DNA of 64,000 bases from the NCBI GenBank assembly GCA_020080175.1, contig JAGHQL010000146.1:1-64000 (forward strand), written 5' to 3'. The notes under the pieces are model-generated. The model was not told the DNA's origin and did not search any database. It saw only the letters and a program-made list of their open reading frames with translations. Position numbers and translations under genes: made by a program. The DNA is from Glutinoglossum americanum (Eukaryota > Ascomycota > Geoglossomycetes > Geoglossales > Geoglossaceae). The stretch's first letter is position 1; every line of letters begins with the position of its first letter. Shown in pieces: positions 1 to 9,064 of this stretch.

Positions 1-199
1 CAATCCAGCGAGGCAAGTGGAAGCGGTATAGGCAACGCTAGCCGCATCCCTTACATAAACGATCGGGTTATACGGCGTTACGCCTTCGTGGTGCGGCTAT
101 ATAGAGAGCTAGAATCCGTTGTCATTCAATATGTAATAGAACTAATCGCTGTCCTCCTAATGAGGCCAGCGACCCCCTTCAAAAGGGGCGCATCCCTTA
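1..199 (+). repeat. Unclassified repeat R1, tail plus shortened copy
   Basis: Positions 1-56 match 1727-1781 with only a couple of changes. Positions about 57-188 are identical to about 1529-1660. The word CGCATCCCTTACAT ends each block (43-56, 187-200, 1768-1781). The copy at 57-199 lacks roughly 110 bp that the 1529-1781 copy has between its GGGG run and the CGCATCCC tail. I cannot assign a family: no transposase, reverse transcriptase or tail is visible. The near identity of the copies suggests a recent duplication or conversion. Confidence 0.7.
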
Positions 200-299
200 C
201 ATATGGACAATAATGCGAAATGGCATACAGCAAAATTGGCGATTATATGGAGGACAAAAAATCAAATTCCTCGCATGTGGTGGCCGGCTCAATCACCAG

Positions 300-597
300 T
301 AGGCTGCGCATCGGGTCGGGTAGGGTCGGGTTTTGGCACCTCCAACCCGGCCGCTTGGCGACCCGCGGGTAGGGTCGGGTTGAGAGCCTCCAACCCGACC
401 CTGCAAAACCCGGCCGACCCGCTCGCTAAAGTTGCCCAAAGCGGTAAAACCAACTGTTTTAGGCAACTTTAGCGGGAGCGCATTGGAAAACCCGGCCGAC
501 GGGTTGGGTAGGTTGCCAAAATCACAACCCTACCCTATCCGATAACCGGGTTTTACCCAGGGTCGGGTCGGGTACCCGAAACCCGTTGCGCAGCCTA
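300..597. mobile_element. hAT-like MITE, complete, 298 bp
   Basis: The element starts TAGGCTGCGCATCGGGTCGG and ends with a near-inverse terminus finishing GCGCAGCCTA. It is flanked by a perfect 8-bp direct repeat ATCACCAG (292-299 and 598-605). Terminal inverted repeats plus an 8-bp target duplication are the hallmark of hAT-superfamily insertions. The inside is built from GGGTCGGGT-type words and inner inverted repeats and codes for nothing recognisable, so it is a non-autonomous element needing a hAT transposase from elsewhere. The intact target duplication argues for a fairly recent insertion. Confidence 0.85.
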
Positions 598-605
598 ATC
601 ACCAG

Positions 606-1052
606 ATCTTAACCCTATTGAGAGCCTTTGGTCTATTCTCAAGTGAAAAATAAATGCTAGAAGGCACAGAATTCGGAGTATTGAGGAGATGCAGCAGGCT
701 GCTCAAGAGAGGAATGGGCTAAGTTATCAACTGTGGAGGTGTTGGCATGCACGCGCAGTATGAGGAAGCAAATAGACATGGTTTTTCTTAACAAAGGAGG
801 TCCCATTAAGTACTGAAAGGATCATATAGCCTATTCTCTTTTTTTTGATTCACTTTTTTACCTTAATCCGACAAGAATTCGGGTGTATGAACACTTTTTT
901 GACACTACTGTACTTAAACCCATAGTTTAGCAACGTGATGTCGGGGTTGGCTTGCAACCTGACCCGAGCCACGGGTTTTGATAAACCCCAAAGTGCAGCC
1001 AAAGAAAACGCACCGAATCAACACAAATAAGACCATATTTTTTGCTGGCGGG
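606..1052. other. Spacer between MITE copies, no gene seen
   Basis: The stretch is moderately AT-rich, with a poly-T run near 840-850. Near 940-980 there are GGG/CCC-rich words resembling the MITE interior, possibly remnants. I see no coding region or RNA gene. Confidence 0.5.
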
Positions 1053-1108
1053 TAGGCTGCACATCGGGTCGGGTTTCGGGTACCCGACCCGACCCGATGC
1101 GCAGCCTA
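1053..1108. mobile_element. Back-to-back MITE termini (56-bp palindrome)
   Basis: A TAGGCTGCACATCGGGTCGG arm is followed almost at once by its inverse, ending GATGCGCAGCCTA. This is two termini of the 300-597 family joined with almost nothing between. Flanking octamers do not match, so this looks like an internally deleted or rearranged copy rather than a fresh insertion. It can form a strong hairpin. Confidence 0.7.
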
Positions 1109-1238
1109 ATTTTGACAGCCCTACCCGACCTACCAGTTAAGTTTTCCTATATAAAGTCACTAAAAATTGACTAAAATAGCTAATCTTGCTGTTTTGGGCA
1201 AATTTAGCAAGCGGATTGGATGGTTAGTCGGTTGGAGC

Positions 1239-1380
1239 TAGGCTGCGCATCGGGTCGGGTAGGGTCGGGTTTTGGCACCTTCAACCCGGCCGCTTGGCGA
1301 CCCGCGGGTAGGGTCGGGTTGTAGGGTCTCAACCCTACCCTATACCGATGGTGGGTCGGGTTTTGCCAAGAAACCCTGTG
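1239..1380 (+). mobile_element. Truncated copy of the same MITE family
   Basis: It repeats the left about 85 bp of the 300-597 element almost exactly, from TAGGCTGCGCATCGGG through the CCCGCGGGTAGGGTCGGG block, then diverges. No right terminus is found. The preceding 1109-1238 also resembles parts of the MITE interior, so 1053-1380 is probably a composite of broken copies. Confidence 0.65.
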
Positions 1381-1528
1381 CTAAACCAAATTGGGTAGAT
1401 TTTTGCCAAGACATTGTGCGCTAAGCTGAATTGGACAAAAGGATTGAAATTTTAATTGATGCTGTAGGACCTATGGGTTGCAGTGGCAGTGTGCCAGCGT
1501 CTATGCAGTCGGTATGACCGCTACGGCT

Positions 1529-1781
1529 AAACGATCGGGTTATACGGCGTTACGCCTTCGTGGTGCGGCTATATAGAGAGCTAGAATCCGTTGTCATTCA
1601 ATATGTAATAGAACTAATCGCTGTCCTCCTAATGAGGCCAGCGACCCCCTTCAAAAGGGGTGCGGGATCCGCGATACATGACATCACACCCGAAAGCCCT
1701 CAGAACGAAGGTGCTGCGCTGGCACCAATCCAGCGAGGCAAGTAGAAGCAGTATAGGCAACGCTAGCCGCATCCCTTACAT
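1529..1781 (+). repeat. Unclassified repeat R1, longest copy
   Basis: This is the fullest copy of the repeat seen at 1-199. It includes the segment (about 1661-1767) missing from the 57-199 copy. The left limit is uncertain: sequence from 1463 may belong to it. It abuts the truncated outer LTR of the nest at 1782, so its insertion or a rearrangement may have removed that LTR's end. Confidence 0.65.
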
Positions 1782-2111
1782 ATAATACATTAAGTCAGTA
1801 ACATATGAATAGAGCCTACAAGGCCCTGCCAATGATGTTATGAAAGAACTCCACATAGAAGTACAGCTAGTAGTGAAGGGTACAGCCAGTAATAAAGAAA
1901 CCACATGAGTAGTATGAGAACTTTATATAGGAGTACGACTAGCAGTAAAGGAACCATATGGGTATCATTAAAACTTTACATAGAAGTACAGTCAGCAGCA
2001 AAAAGTATAGTCAGTAGTGAGGGAACTAAATAGATATCATGAGAACTTTACAATAGAAGTATAACTGGTAGTGAGAAGTCTATACACATATATAGAGGGA
2101 ACTAGATGAGC

Positions 2112-3392
2112 TGTTATGGTAGCTACCAAGTAAGGGCCTAGTAGGCTACCAAACAAGCTGAGAAGGAAGGCTAGCCCTAAGGAAGGATGGCAAAGTATAG
2201 GGAAGACTACTCTATATATAATATACTAAGCCAGTGGTAAGAGAACTACATGGACATCATAAGAACTTTACAATAGAAGTACAACCAATAGTGAGGGGTT
2301 TGTATATATACATAGAAAGGACTAAGTAGGTCTCTACCTATGGGTCCCTCAGGGCTATTAGTATATATAGAAAGCTGAGGAGAGTCCGAAAGGGAACCTC
2401 ATTAGTCAATACTATAATGTCACGTCGCACAGAGCCGCAAGGGGCAGAGCTTACGAGCTTGGACCAATATGTGATCCGTGCTTGAGTCAAGCCCGCAAGC
2501 TTTTTTTTCTAACTGACGGAGTTGACCCTTCAACTTCTATCGGTTAACATACCTCTTATATATAGTTCATCTAATAGGAGCCACCCGGTAGCTTCATATC
2601 TATCTTCCTACTCAGTCTATCTACCTCTGACATCCTGCCGGACCTCCTGCCAAGCTGTGACACCTATTCGAGCTCGAGAACTCATTCGCAAATCTATAGA
2701 CGACTTCCCAAATGACTCCCTCGAGCCTCAAGTGCCTGCGGCACCCCCCTAGGACCTGACACATAATCACTCTAGATAGATGTAAGAACTCTCAATGCCA
2801 AGGTGACACGAAGGCACTCTGACATCGAGGGATCTAGGGGGTTCGATAATAGTGTGACGTCATACCCCATAGCGATGACGATGGCTAGTCGACTGGTCAG
2901 CGTCTAGGTAAGGTCTAGATGTATGAGGACTAATGGATAGACTTGATGGTCAATGGTTTAGGATGACTTGATGTCGGCCTGATTTAGAATGTAGAGTAGA
3001 CGGAATAGACTTGATTCTAGTAAGCAAGAGATGTAGAAGAACTGATCGCTGACCTTTAGCGGGAAGCCAGCGAGCTACTTATATACACGACGGGCATTCA
3101 ACAATGGACCAGATGTTATAAAGCAATAAGGATGTACACTTGCGGAATCCATATAGTCATATAGTCATATAGGCGAGTTGCCGTTTGTGTAACCCGAGCT
3201 AGTTACCCGGCCGCGGAGGCCTAAATGGCCTCGCCGGGTAACCAACTACGGGTTATGACAACTGACCATTAAAACTATTAAGCTTACTCCTTCTGTCATA
3301 CTACACAGCTGATCTCCTTTACTCTTTCATGACTGATTCTGACACCTGCAGCATCCAACCTTTGTAGTTAGCTTATATAAGTAGCCATTACA
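2112..3392 (-). mobile_element. Solo LTR, family B, nested
   Basis: It begins TGTTATGGTAGC and ends, on the complement, with the family start TGTAATGGCTACTTATATAAG. It sits inside the outer family-B LTR. The flanking pentamers (2107-2111, 3393-3397) differ only by transitions, so a decayed target duplication is plausible but not proven. It is itself interrupted by a family-A fragment (about 2421-3260). Confidence 0.75.
2421..3260 (-). mobile_element. Family-A LTR (2781-3260) with a stub of internal sequence
   Basis: Positions 2781-3260 are a 480-bp family-A LTR in minus orientation, judged by the TATA-like TATATAAGTAGC in its complement. It is bounded by TG and CA. Positions 2421-2780 match neither LTR family and lie directly downstream of this LTR in its own orientation. 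They are best read as the start of the element's internal region, cut off where family-B sequence resumes. No matching target duplication flanks the piece. It is a broken fossil with no recognisable gag or pol. Confidence 0.65.
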
Positions 3393-3691
3393 CAAGCCCC
3401 TACTTATAAACCTCTTAGGATTATTAATATATATAGAAGACTAAGAAGAGTCTAAAAGGTGTGACAGCTACTTATATAAGTTGGGCCATGAAGGTTAGAT
3501 ACTATGGGCATCAGAACCAAGTATAACGACTACTTATATAAGCTGGACGTGAGTGCCTGGGTGCTGTGGGCATCAGGGCCGAACTAGTCCTAAAGGGCCA
3601 GTCACGAAGGAGTAGAGGGAGGCTAGCTACGTGGCATAGTGAAGGAGTCTATTAATCTTACTAGTTTATTTAGATAGGTTATAGGTATTGA

Positions 3692-4163
3692 TGTCATGAC
3701 CCGCAGTCGGTTACCCGGTGAGGCCATTTAGGCCTCCGCGGCCGGGTAACTAGCTCGGGTTACGCAAACGGCGACTCGCCTATATGGCTATATGGATTCC
3801 GCAAGCGTACATCCTTATTGCTTTATGATGTCTGGTCCATTGTTGAATGCCCGTCGTGTATATAAGTAGCTCGCTGGCCTCCCGCTGGAGGTTAGCGATT
3901 AGTTCTTCTACATCTCCTGCTCATTAGAATCAAGTCTATTCCGTCTACTCTACATTCTAAACTGGGCCGACGTCAAGTCGCCCTAAACCATCAACCATCA
4001 AGTCCATCCATTAGTCCTCGTACATCTAGGCTTTACCTAGACGCAGACCAGTCGGCCAACCATCATCATCGCTGCGGGGTACGACGTCACACTGTTATTG
4101 AACCCCTTAGATCCCTCAATGTCGGAGTGCCTTCGTGTCGCCTTGACATCGAGAGTTCTTACA
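3692..4163 (+). mobile_element. Solo LTR, family A, 472 bp
   Basis: It begins TGTCATGACC, ends GAGAGTTCTTACA and is flanked by a perfect 5-bp duplication ATTGA (3687-3691 and 4164-4168). It has a TATA-like box (GTGTATATAAGTAGC) and a strong palindrome near its start. Flanking family-B sequence continues uninterrupted across it, so this is a genuine solo LTR. Length, TG/CA ends and 5-bp duplication fit Gypsy- or Copia-type elements; the superfamily cannot be told without internal genes. Confidence 0.9.
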
Positions 4164-4240
4164 ATTGACTAATAAGGTTCCCTTCCAAGTCCTCTTCAAC
4201 TTTCTATATATACTAATAGCTCTAAGAAGCCCAGAGGTAG

Positions 4241-4904
4241 TGTGACAGCCACTTATATAAGCTGGGCCACGAAGGTTGGGTGCCGCGGGTGTCGAGGCCG
4301 AGCTAGCCCTAGAGGGCTGGTCACGATAGAGCAAGGGAGGCCAGCTGTGTGGCACGACAGGAGGATAGGCCTAATGGTCCTTAATAGTCTATCTAATGTA
4401 ATTATGGTATTGACTGATAAAGTTCCCTTTCGGACCCTCCTCGGCCTTCTATATATACTAATGGCCCTGAGGGGTCCACGGGTAGGGACCTGCTCGGTTT
4501 CCTCTATGAACACGTACGGACCCCTTGCCTCCGGCCGTGCTTCCATTGGGAAGTCCTTATGATGCCCATATGGTTCCCTTACTACCGGCCATGCCTTCCG
4601 CCGCTGGCCGTGCTCCTATGTGGAGTTCCTATGATACGCGTGCGGTTCCTTCGCCACTGGCCGTGCTCCTATATGGAGTTCCTATGATGCCGTGCGGTTT
4701 CTTCGCTGCCGGCCGTACTCCCATGTGGAGTTCCTATGATGACGTTATTGGTGGGGCCTTGCGAGCCCCCCTCGTATGTTATCGGCTTAGTGTATTATGT
4801 ATAGGGTGGACCCCCCTATGCTCCGCCGGCCTTTCTCAGGGCTAGCCCTCCTTCTCAGCTTGTTTGGTGGCCCACTGAACCCTTACCCGGTAGCCACCAT
4901 AACA
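4241..4904 (+). mobile_element. Solo LTR, family B, 664 bp
   Basis: It starts TGTGACAGCCACTTATATAAG, ends GTAGCCACCATAACA and has a perfect 5-bp duplication GGTAG (4236-4240 and 4905-4909). This copy is the most GC-rich and probably the youngest of its family here. Near 4540-4745 it carries tandem units of roughly 55-60 bp, each built around GGAGTTCCTATGATG. The number of units appears to vary between copies. Confidence 0.9.
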
Positions 4905-5462
4905 GGTAGGAGCCCACCCAGTCCTCCTATAATTGACTAATAATTAAATTATTTATTAGCCTCATACAGGCCCTTTAGCTAATGTCCTTTATCTATATTC
5001 ATATGTAGTTTCTTCACTGCCAGCTATGTTCTTATATAGAGTTCCTAATAATATTATCAGTGGGACCTTATAAGGTCCTTTTTCTTCGCCACTAGCTGTA
5101 CTTCCATGTTGAGTTCCTAATAACGTTGTCAGTGAGATCTTGTAGGGCCCTACTCATGTGTCATTAGCTTAGTATATTATATATAGAGGTGGCTTCTCTT
5201 ATACTCTATTAGATTTCCTTAGAGCTAGCTCTCCTTCTTAGCTTATTCAGTAGCTAACTGGGCCCTTACCCAGCAGTTACTATAACATTAAACTAGTTCT
5301 AAATAGCTAGTTATGAAAGAGCAAGGAAGGCCAGCTGCGTAGTATGATAGAAAGAGTAAGCCTAATGGTTTTAATAGTCTATTTAAGATAATTATGATAT
5401 TGACTAATAAGGTTCTCTTTCGGACCCTCCTTAGTCTTTTATATATACTAATAGCTTTGAGG

Positions 5463-5922
5463 TGTTATGACCCACAGTTGGTTACCCGGCGAGGCCATTT
5501 AGGCCTCCGTGGCTAGGTAACTAGCTCGGGTTATATAAACAGCGACTCACCTATATAGCTATATGGATTCCGCAAACGTACATCCTTATTGCTTTATGAT
5601 GTCTGTTTCATTATTGAATACCGTTGTGTATATAAGCGGCTTGCTAGCCTCCCGCTGGAAGTCAGCGATCAGTTCTTTTATATTTCCTGATTACTAGAAT
5701 CAAGTCTATTCTATCTACTCTACATTCTAAACTGGGTCGACATCAAGTCGCCCTGAACTATCGACCATCAAGTCCATCTATTAGTCCTCATACATCTAGA
5801 CGCAAACCAGTTGGCCAGCCATCGTCATCGCTGTGGAATACGATGTCACACTGTTATCGAACCCCCTAGATCCCTCAACATCGGAGTACCTTTGTGTCGC
5901 CTTGGTATCGAGAGTTCTTACA
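5463..5922 (+). mobile_element. Solo LTR, family A, 460 bp
   Basis: It begins TGTTATGACCC and ends GAGAGTTCTTACA. The flanking pentamers TGAGG (5458-5462) and TGAGA (5923-5927) differ by one transition. Compared with the copy at 3692-4163, its differences are mostly C-to-T and G-to-A, the pattern left by repeat-induced point mutation. That suggests an older insertion. Confidence 0.85.
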
Positions 5923-6549
5923 TGAGAGGCTTATAGATAGAAGCTTACTCAGTTCCCTCTATATATACATATGGACCTTTTACTACTAGCTGTACTTCTA
6001 TTGTAGAGTTCTCTTGATATTTATATAGTTCCTTTGCTGCTAGCTGTGTTTTTATATAGAGTTCTAATAATACCTGTGTAATTCCTTTATTATTAGCCAT
6101 ACTCCTATATGGAGTTCTTATACTATCCATATGGTTCCTTTGTCACTGACTATGTTCTTCATTACCAGCTGTACTTCTATATAAAGTTTCTTCATAATAT
6201 TATTAGCAGAGCCTTGTGGGTCCTATTCATATGTCACTAGCTTAGTGTATTATATGTAGGGCAGTCTCCCTTATACTTCACTGACTTTTCTTATAACTAG
6301 TTCTCCTTCTTCACTTGTTTGATGACCAACCAGACTCTTACCTGACAGCCACCATAATAAAAGGAAACTTTATTGATCAATACTATAATCATTCTAAATA
6401 AACTATTAAGACTATTAAGCTTATCTTTTCTGTTATACTACATAATTGACCTCCCTTACTTCTTTATGACCAGCCCCCTGAGACTAGCTCAGCTCTGATA
6501 CCTGTGGCATCCAATCTTTGTAGCCTAGCTTATATAAGCAGCTGTTACA

Positions 6550-7489
6550 GTAAGGTAAAGCTTAAGCATAACCTTATATTACTTAAAAAAAAACTCTTTA
6601 AACCAGTAAGAGAAGATACTTTTTCAGTATCTAATATATGTTTATAAAATATTTTTCAGTATTGAGTAAAATTTTCAATATACTAAACTACAGTACCTAG
6701 CACTTAGGTCCTATGATAAAACATAACTTTTTCTGATTAACTTCATGAGCTCTATCATAGGCCTGAGCCTACCGAAATAAGATGCAGACTTGCTATCTAA
6801 TATTTTACTAATTTATTATTAAATTATATAAACTTAAAAATTTATTTTTTATAATTATTAATTATTTTATTTGAAAAGGCCCTTTACTTGATTCTATCAT
6901 TAAGAAAAAAAAAGTCAAAGAAAATTTGTTTTTAAAGTACCTAGTTTTGAGATAAGTACTTACTCGAGTAATGTGAATCATCGGCTTGGCATCCACCCAA
7001 GAAATCGCACTACTATGCAAAACGCGTCTACCGTATCGATAAGCTAGCCTCCTCCCGGATCTTAGGTCGCTTTTATGGAGCTAACATAGTGATCCCAACG
7101 ACCAAGTGCTCGACTCTCTCTAATGAATCGGATTAGTATCCTTCTGGTGTAAAATTTGAAGTCGAGGTCCTGGCAAAGTCAAGACGTCCGGCCTGTGGTG
7201 AACCCCACCCGAAAGCAGTCCTCGAGGCGCTGCCCTACCTCTGAACCCCCAATGGTACCGCCATCGATACCGTTTTCGCACCTCAGGATATACGGTGCGA
7301 TAGCCCAGGAGATCAAACAAGAATTTGGGCAAAGGTCAACGTCCGTGAAACTTATGAACTAGCTCTTCCCCGTCACTGCAGTTCTTTTGCAAGGGTTTTT
7401 CCTGCACGATGCAACAAAGGTTTGATTGATCTCGCCTATAATTCCCCAAGTACATATCGAGCTGTTGACACAACACCGACCACAGAAGA
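6550..7489. other. AT-rich spacer, then GTPase upstream region
   Basis: Positions 6550-6960 are strongly AT-rich, with runs such as ATTTATTTTTTATAATTATT, and contain no long reading frame. Positions 6960-7489 return to normal composition and should contain the missing first exon(s) and promoter of the GTPase. I could not find a convincing ATG-bearing exon there. Confidence 0.5.
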
Positions 7490-8515
7490 GAATATCACAT
7501 AGTCGTACTTGGTGCTGGTAAGACGTCGCTTCTCAGGGGATCCTGCATTCTACCTCTTATATCACCTATCGTATGCTAATGGTTTTCGTTAAATAGGCGG
7601 GGTCGGAAAAAGTTGCCTCACAGGTACGCCTTCGAGACCATTATTACCTGACCAGGTCTAATAAGTATGTGGACGAAAATCAGCCCAATTCGTTCAGAAC
7701 GTTTGGATAGAGAGCTACGATCCGACAATAGAGGATTCGTACAGGAAACAGATTGAAGTCGATGTAACAACCACCCCCTTAGTTCGGTATAGGATATAGT
7801 GGAACTAATGCATTTTAGGGCCGCCAATGTATTCTAGAGATGTACGAAAAGAGCTTCTAATAATCCTTGAAATAGGACCGCTTAGCGCTGAATTTGTCAT
7901 AGACTGGATACCGCGGGGACAGAGCAATTTAGTAAGTCTTCCGTAACGCTGACAGGATGATTTATTGTTCTGACCGTACTAGCCGCGATGCGGTATGTCA
8001 CCTCAGATCGTACTGGCCCCTTCACGCAGGGCAAGTGCTGACAAGGACATAGGGAATTATACATGAAATCAGGTATACCTGCCTGGAGCTTTTACTGCCA
8101 ACGAACTGACCCAGACGTAGGACAAGGGTTCTTATTGGTTTTCTCAATCACGAGCCTAAGCAGTTTGAATGAACTTGCTGAATTGCGAGATCAGATCATT
8201 CGAATGAAAGATGATGAAAATGTCCCGCTAGTGATTGTTGGTAACAAATCAGACCTTGAAGAAGATAGGGCCGTGTCTCGAGCTCGAGCGTTTTCAGTCT
8301 CTCAGCACTGGGGTAATGCGCCTTACTATGAGACTTCTGCTCGACGGCGTGCAAATGTCGATGAAGTCTTTGTGGACCTTTGCAGGCAGATCATTCGCAA
8401 AGACATCACCGCAGCACAGGCCAGGGACCAAGAGGCTTATAACAGGAGAAGGGAACGTCCGAGCAGACATGGGAGAAGGCGGAGACGAGAGAAACAGAGA
8501 TGTACCATTTTGTAG
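7490..8515 (+). CDS. rsr1: Ras-family small GTPase, Rsr1/Bud1 (Rap-like)
   Basis: Membrane-anchored GTP switch of the Rap/Rsr1 type, which in fungi guides polarity-site selection. Exons read 7490-7517, 7597-7623, 7684-7763, 7819-7841, 7903-7931, about 8049-8072 and 8121-8515. They give [18 protein letters not shown] (P-loop), [11 protein letters not shown] (effector loop), LDTAGTEQF (switch II), NKSDLEEDR (guanine-specificity NKxD), ETSARR, a basic tail and a C-terminal CTIL CaaX box. Two points are unclean. No in-frame ATG is found before the first recognised exon, so an upstream exon is unresolved or lost. At about 8049 the bases before RELYMK do not give the expected TAM. The gene lies next to an LTR nest. 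Family identity is firm; whether the copy is fully functional is uncertain. Confidence 0.8.
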
Positions 8516-9064
8516 ATCAACTCAGCATTAGGACACTGGCGTTGCTGGAATCGGAGTGATGGGAGGAGTTGTTGGAGCCTTGCATTTGCATGTAGAAATT
8601 CTCCAGTTGATATTCTCAAAATACCACTATCGTCCGCTATCCTGAACTATATCCCAATTACGGGATTTGGCTGTGGTCTATAGCCGCTGCCTGTCTTTTT
8701 TTTATTTCCTGCCTTCTTGTGAGTTGAATAGTGGTCTAGCCGAGCTCATCCGAGTGGTATTAAAATTTTTTTTCAAGGTTCCAGCGGGAGTCCTATGGGC
8801 ATGTTGGTACTGAATTGGAATCTCCGCCCGTAGAAGTTATCTAACAATTTCGCTAATCTGTAAGATCTCAGAATTTGGACACCGCTGGTAAATGCCTGCC
8901 CCTTATCCCAAGACGATTTTGAGCGCTAGTCTCTAAATGTGAGCTGAGTGCCTTAAGTATGCTAGAATACAAGAGGGAGCGTTGCTTGTATGGTAATATT
9001 TAATACACTTAATACGATCGGTGAGAGATTGGAGGGTAAACTATGTCAGGAAATGCTCTCATTC
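8516..9064. other. Convergent 3' spacer
   Basis: This lies between the 3' ends of the GTPase gene and mccB. It is AT-leaning with a few T-runs (8697-8703, 8767-8773). I see no gene. Confidence 0.5.

Larger units (their letters stand above)
3460..6359 (+). mobile_element. Family-B element reduced to two LTR copies
   Basis: A perfect 5-bp duplication AAAGG (3455-3459 and 6360-6364) brackets the unit. A first LTR starts TGTGACAGCTACTTATATAAG at 3460 and ends at 5287. A second LTR lacking its first part runs from about 5290 to 6359. Almost no internal region remains, so this is a fossil left by recombination. Later insertions split it: a family-A LTR at 3692-4163, a family-B LTR at 4241-4904 and a family-A LTR at 5463-5922. 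Confidence 0.7.
1783..6549 (-). mobile_element. Outermost family-B LTR, fossil, split by later insertions
   Basis: Three blocks (1783-2111, 3393-3459, 6360-6549) read continuously as one family-B LTR on the minus strand once the insertions between them are set aside. Its start lies at the right end (complement TGTAACAGCTGCTTATATAAG, ending at 6549). Its other end is missing at the left, where repeat R1 begins. It carries the family's internal array of degenerate repeats of about 55-60 bp. As the host of all the other insertions it is the oldest visible layer. It is a non-coding relic. Confidence 0.75.

Noticed and set aside
300-600. Telomere-like GGGTCGGGT repeats suggesting a chromosome end
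   Set aside because: The words are the interior of a bounded MITE with an 8-bp duplication. They are not TTAGGG arrays.
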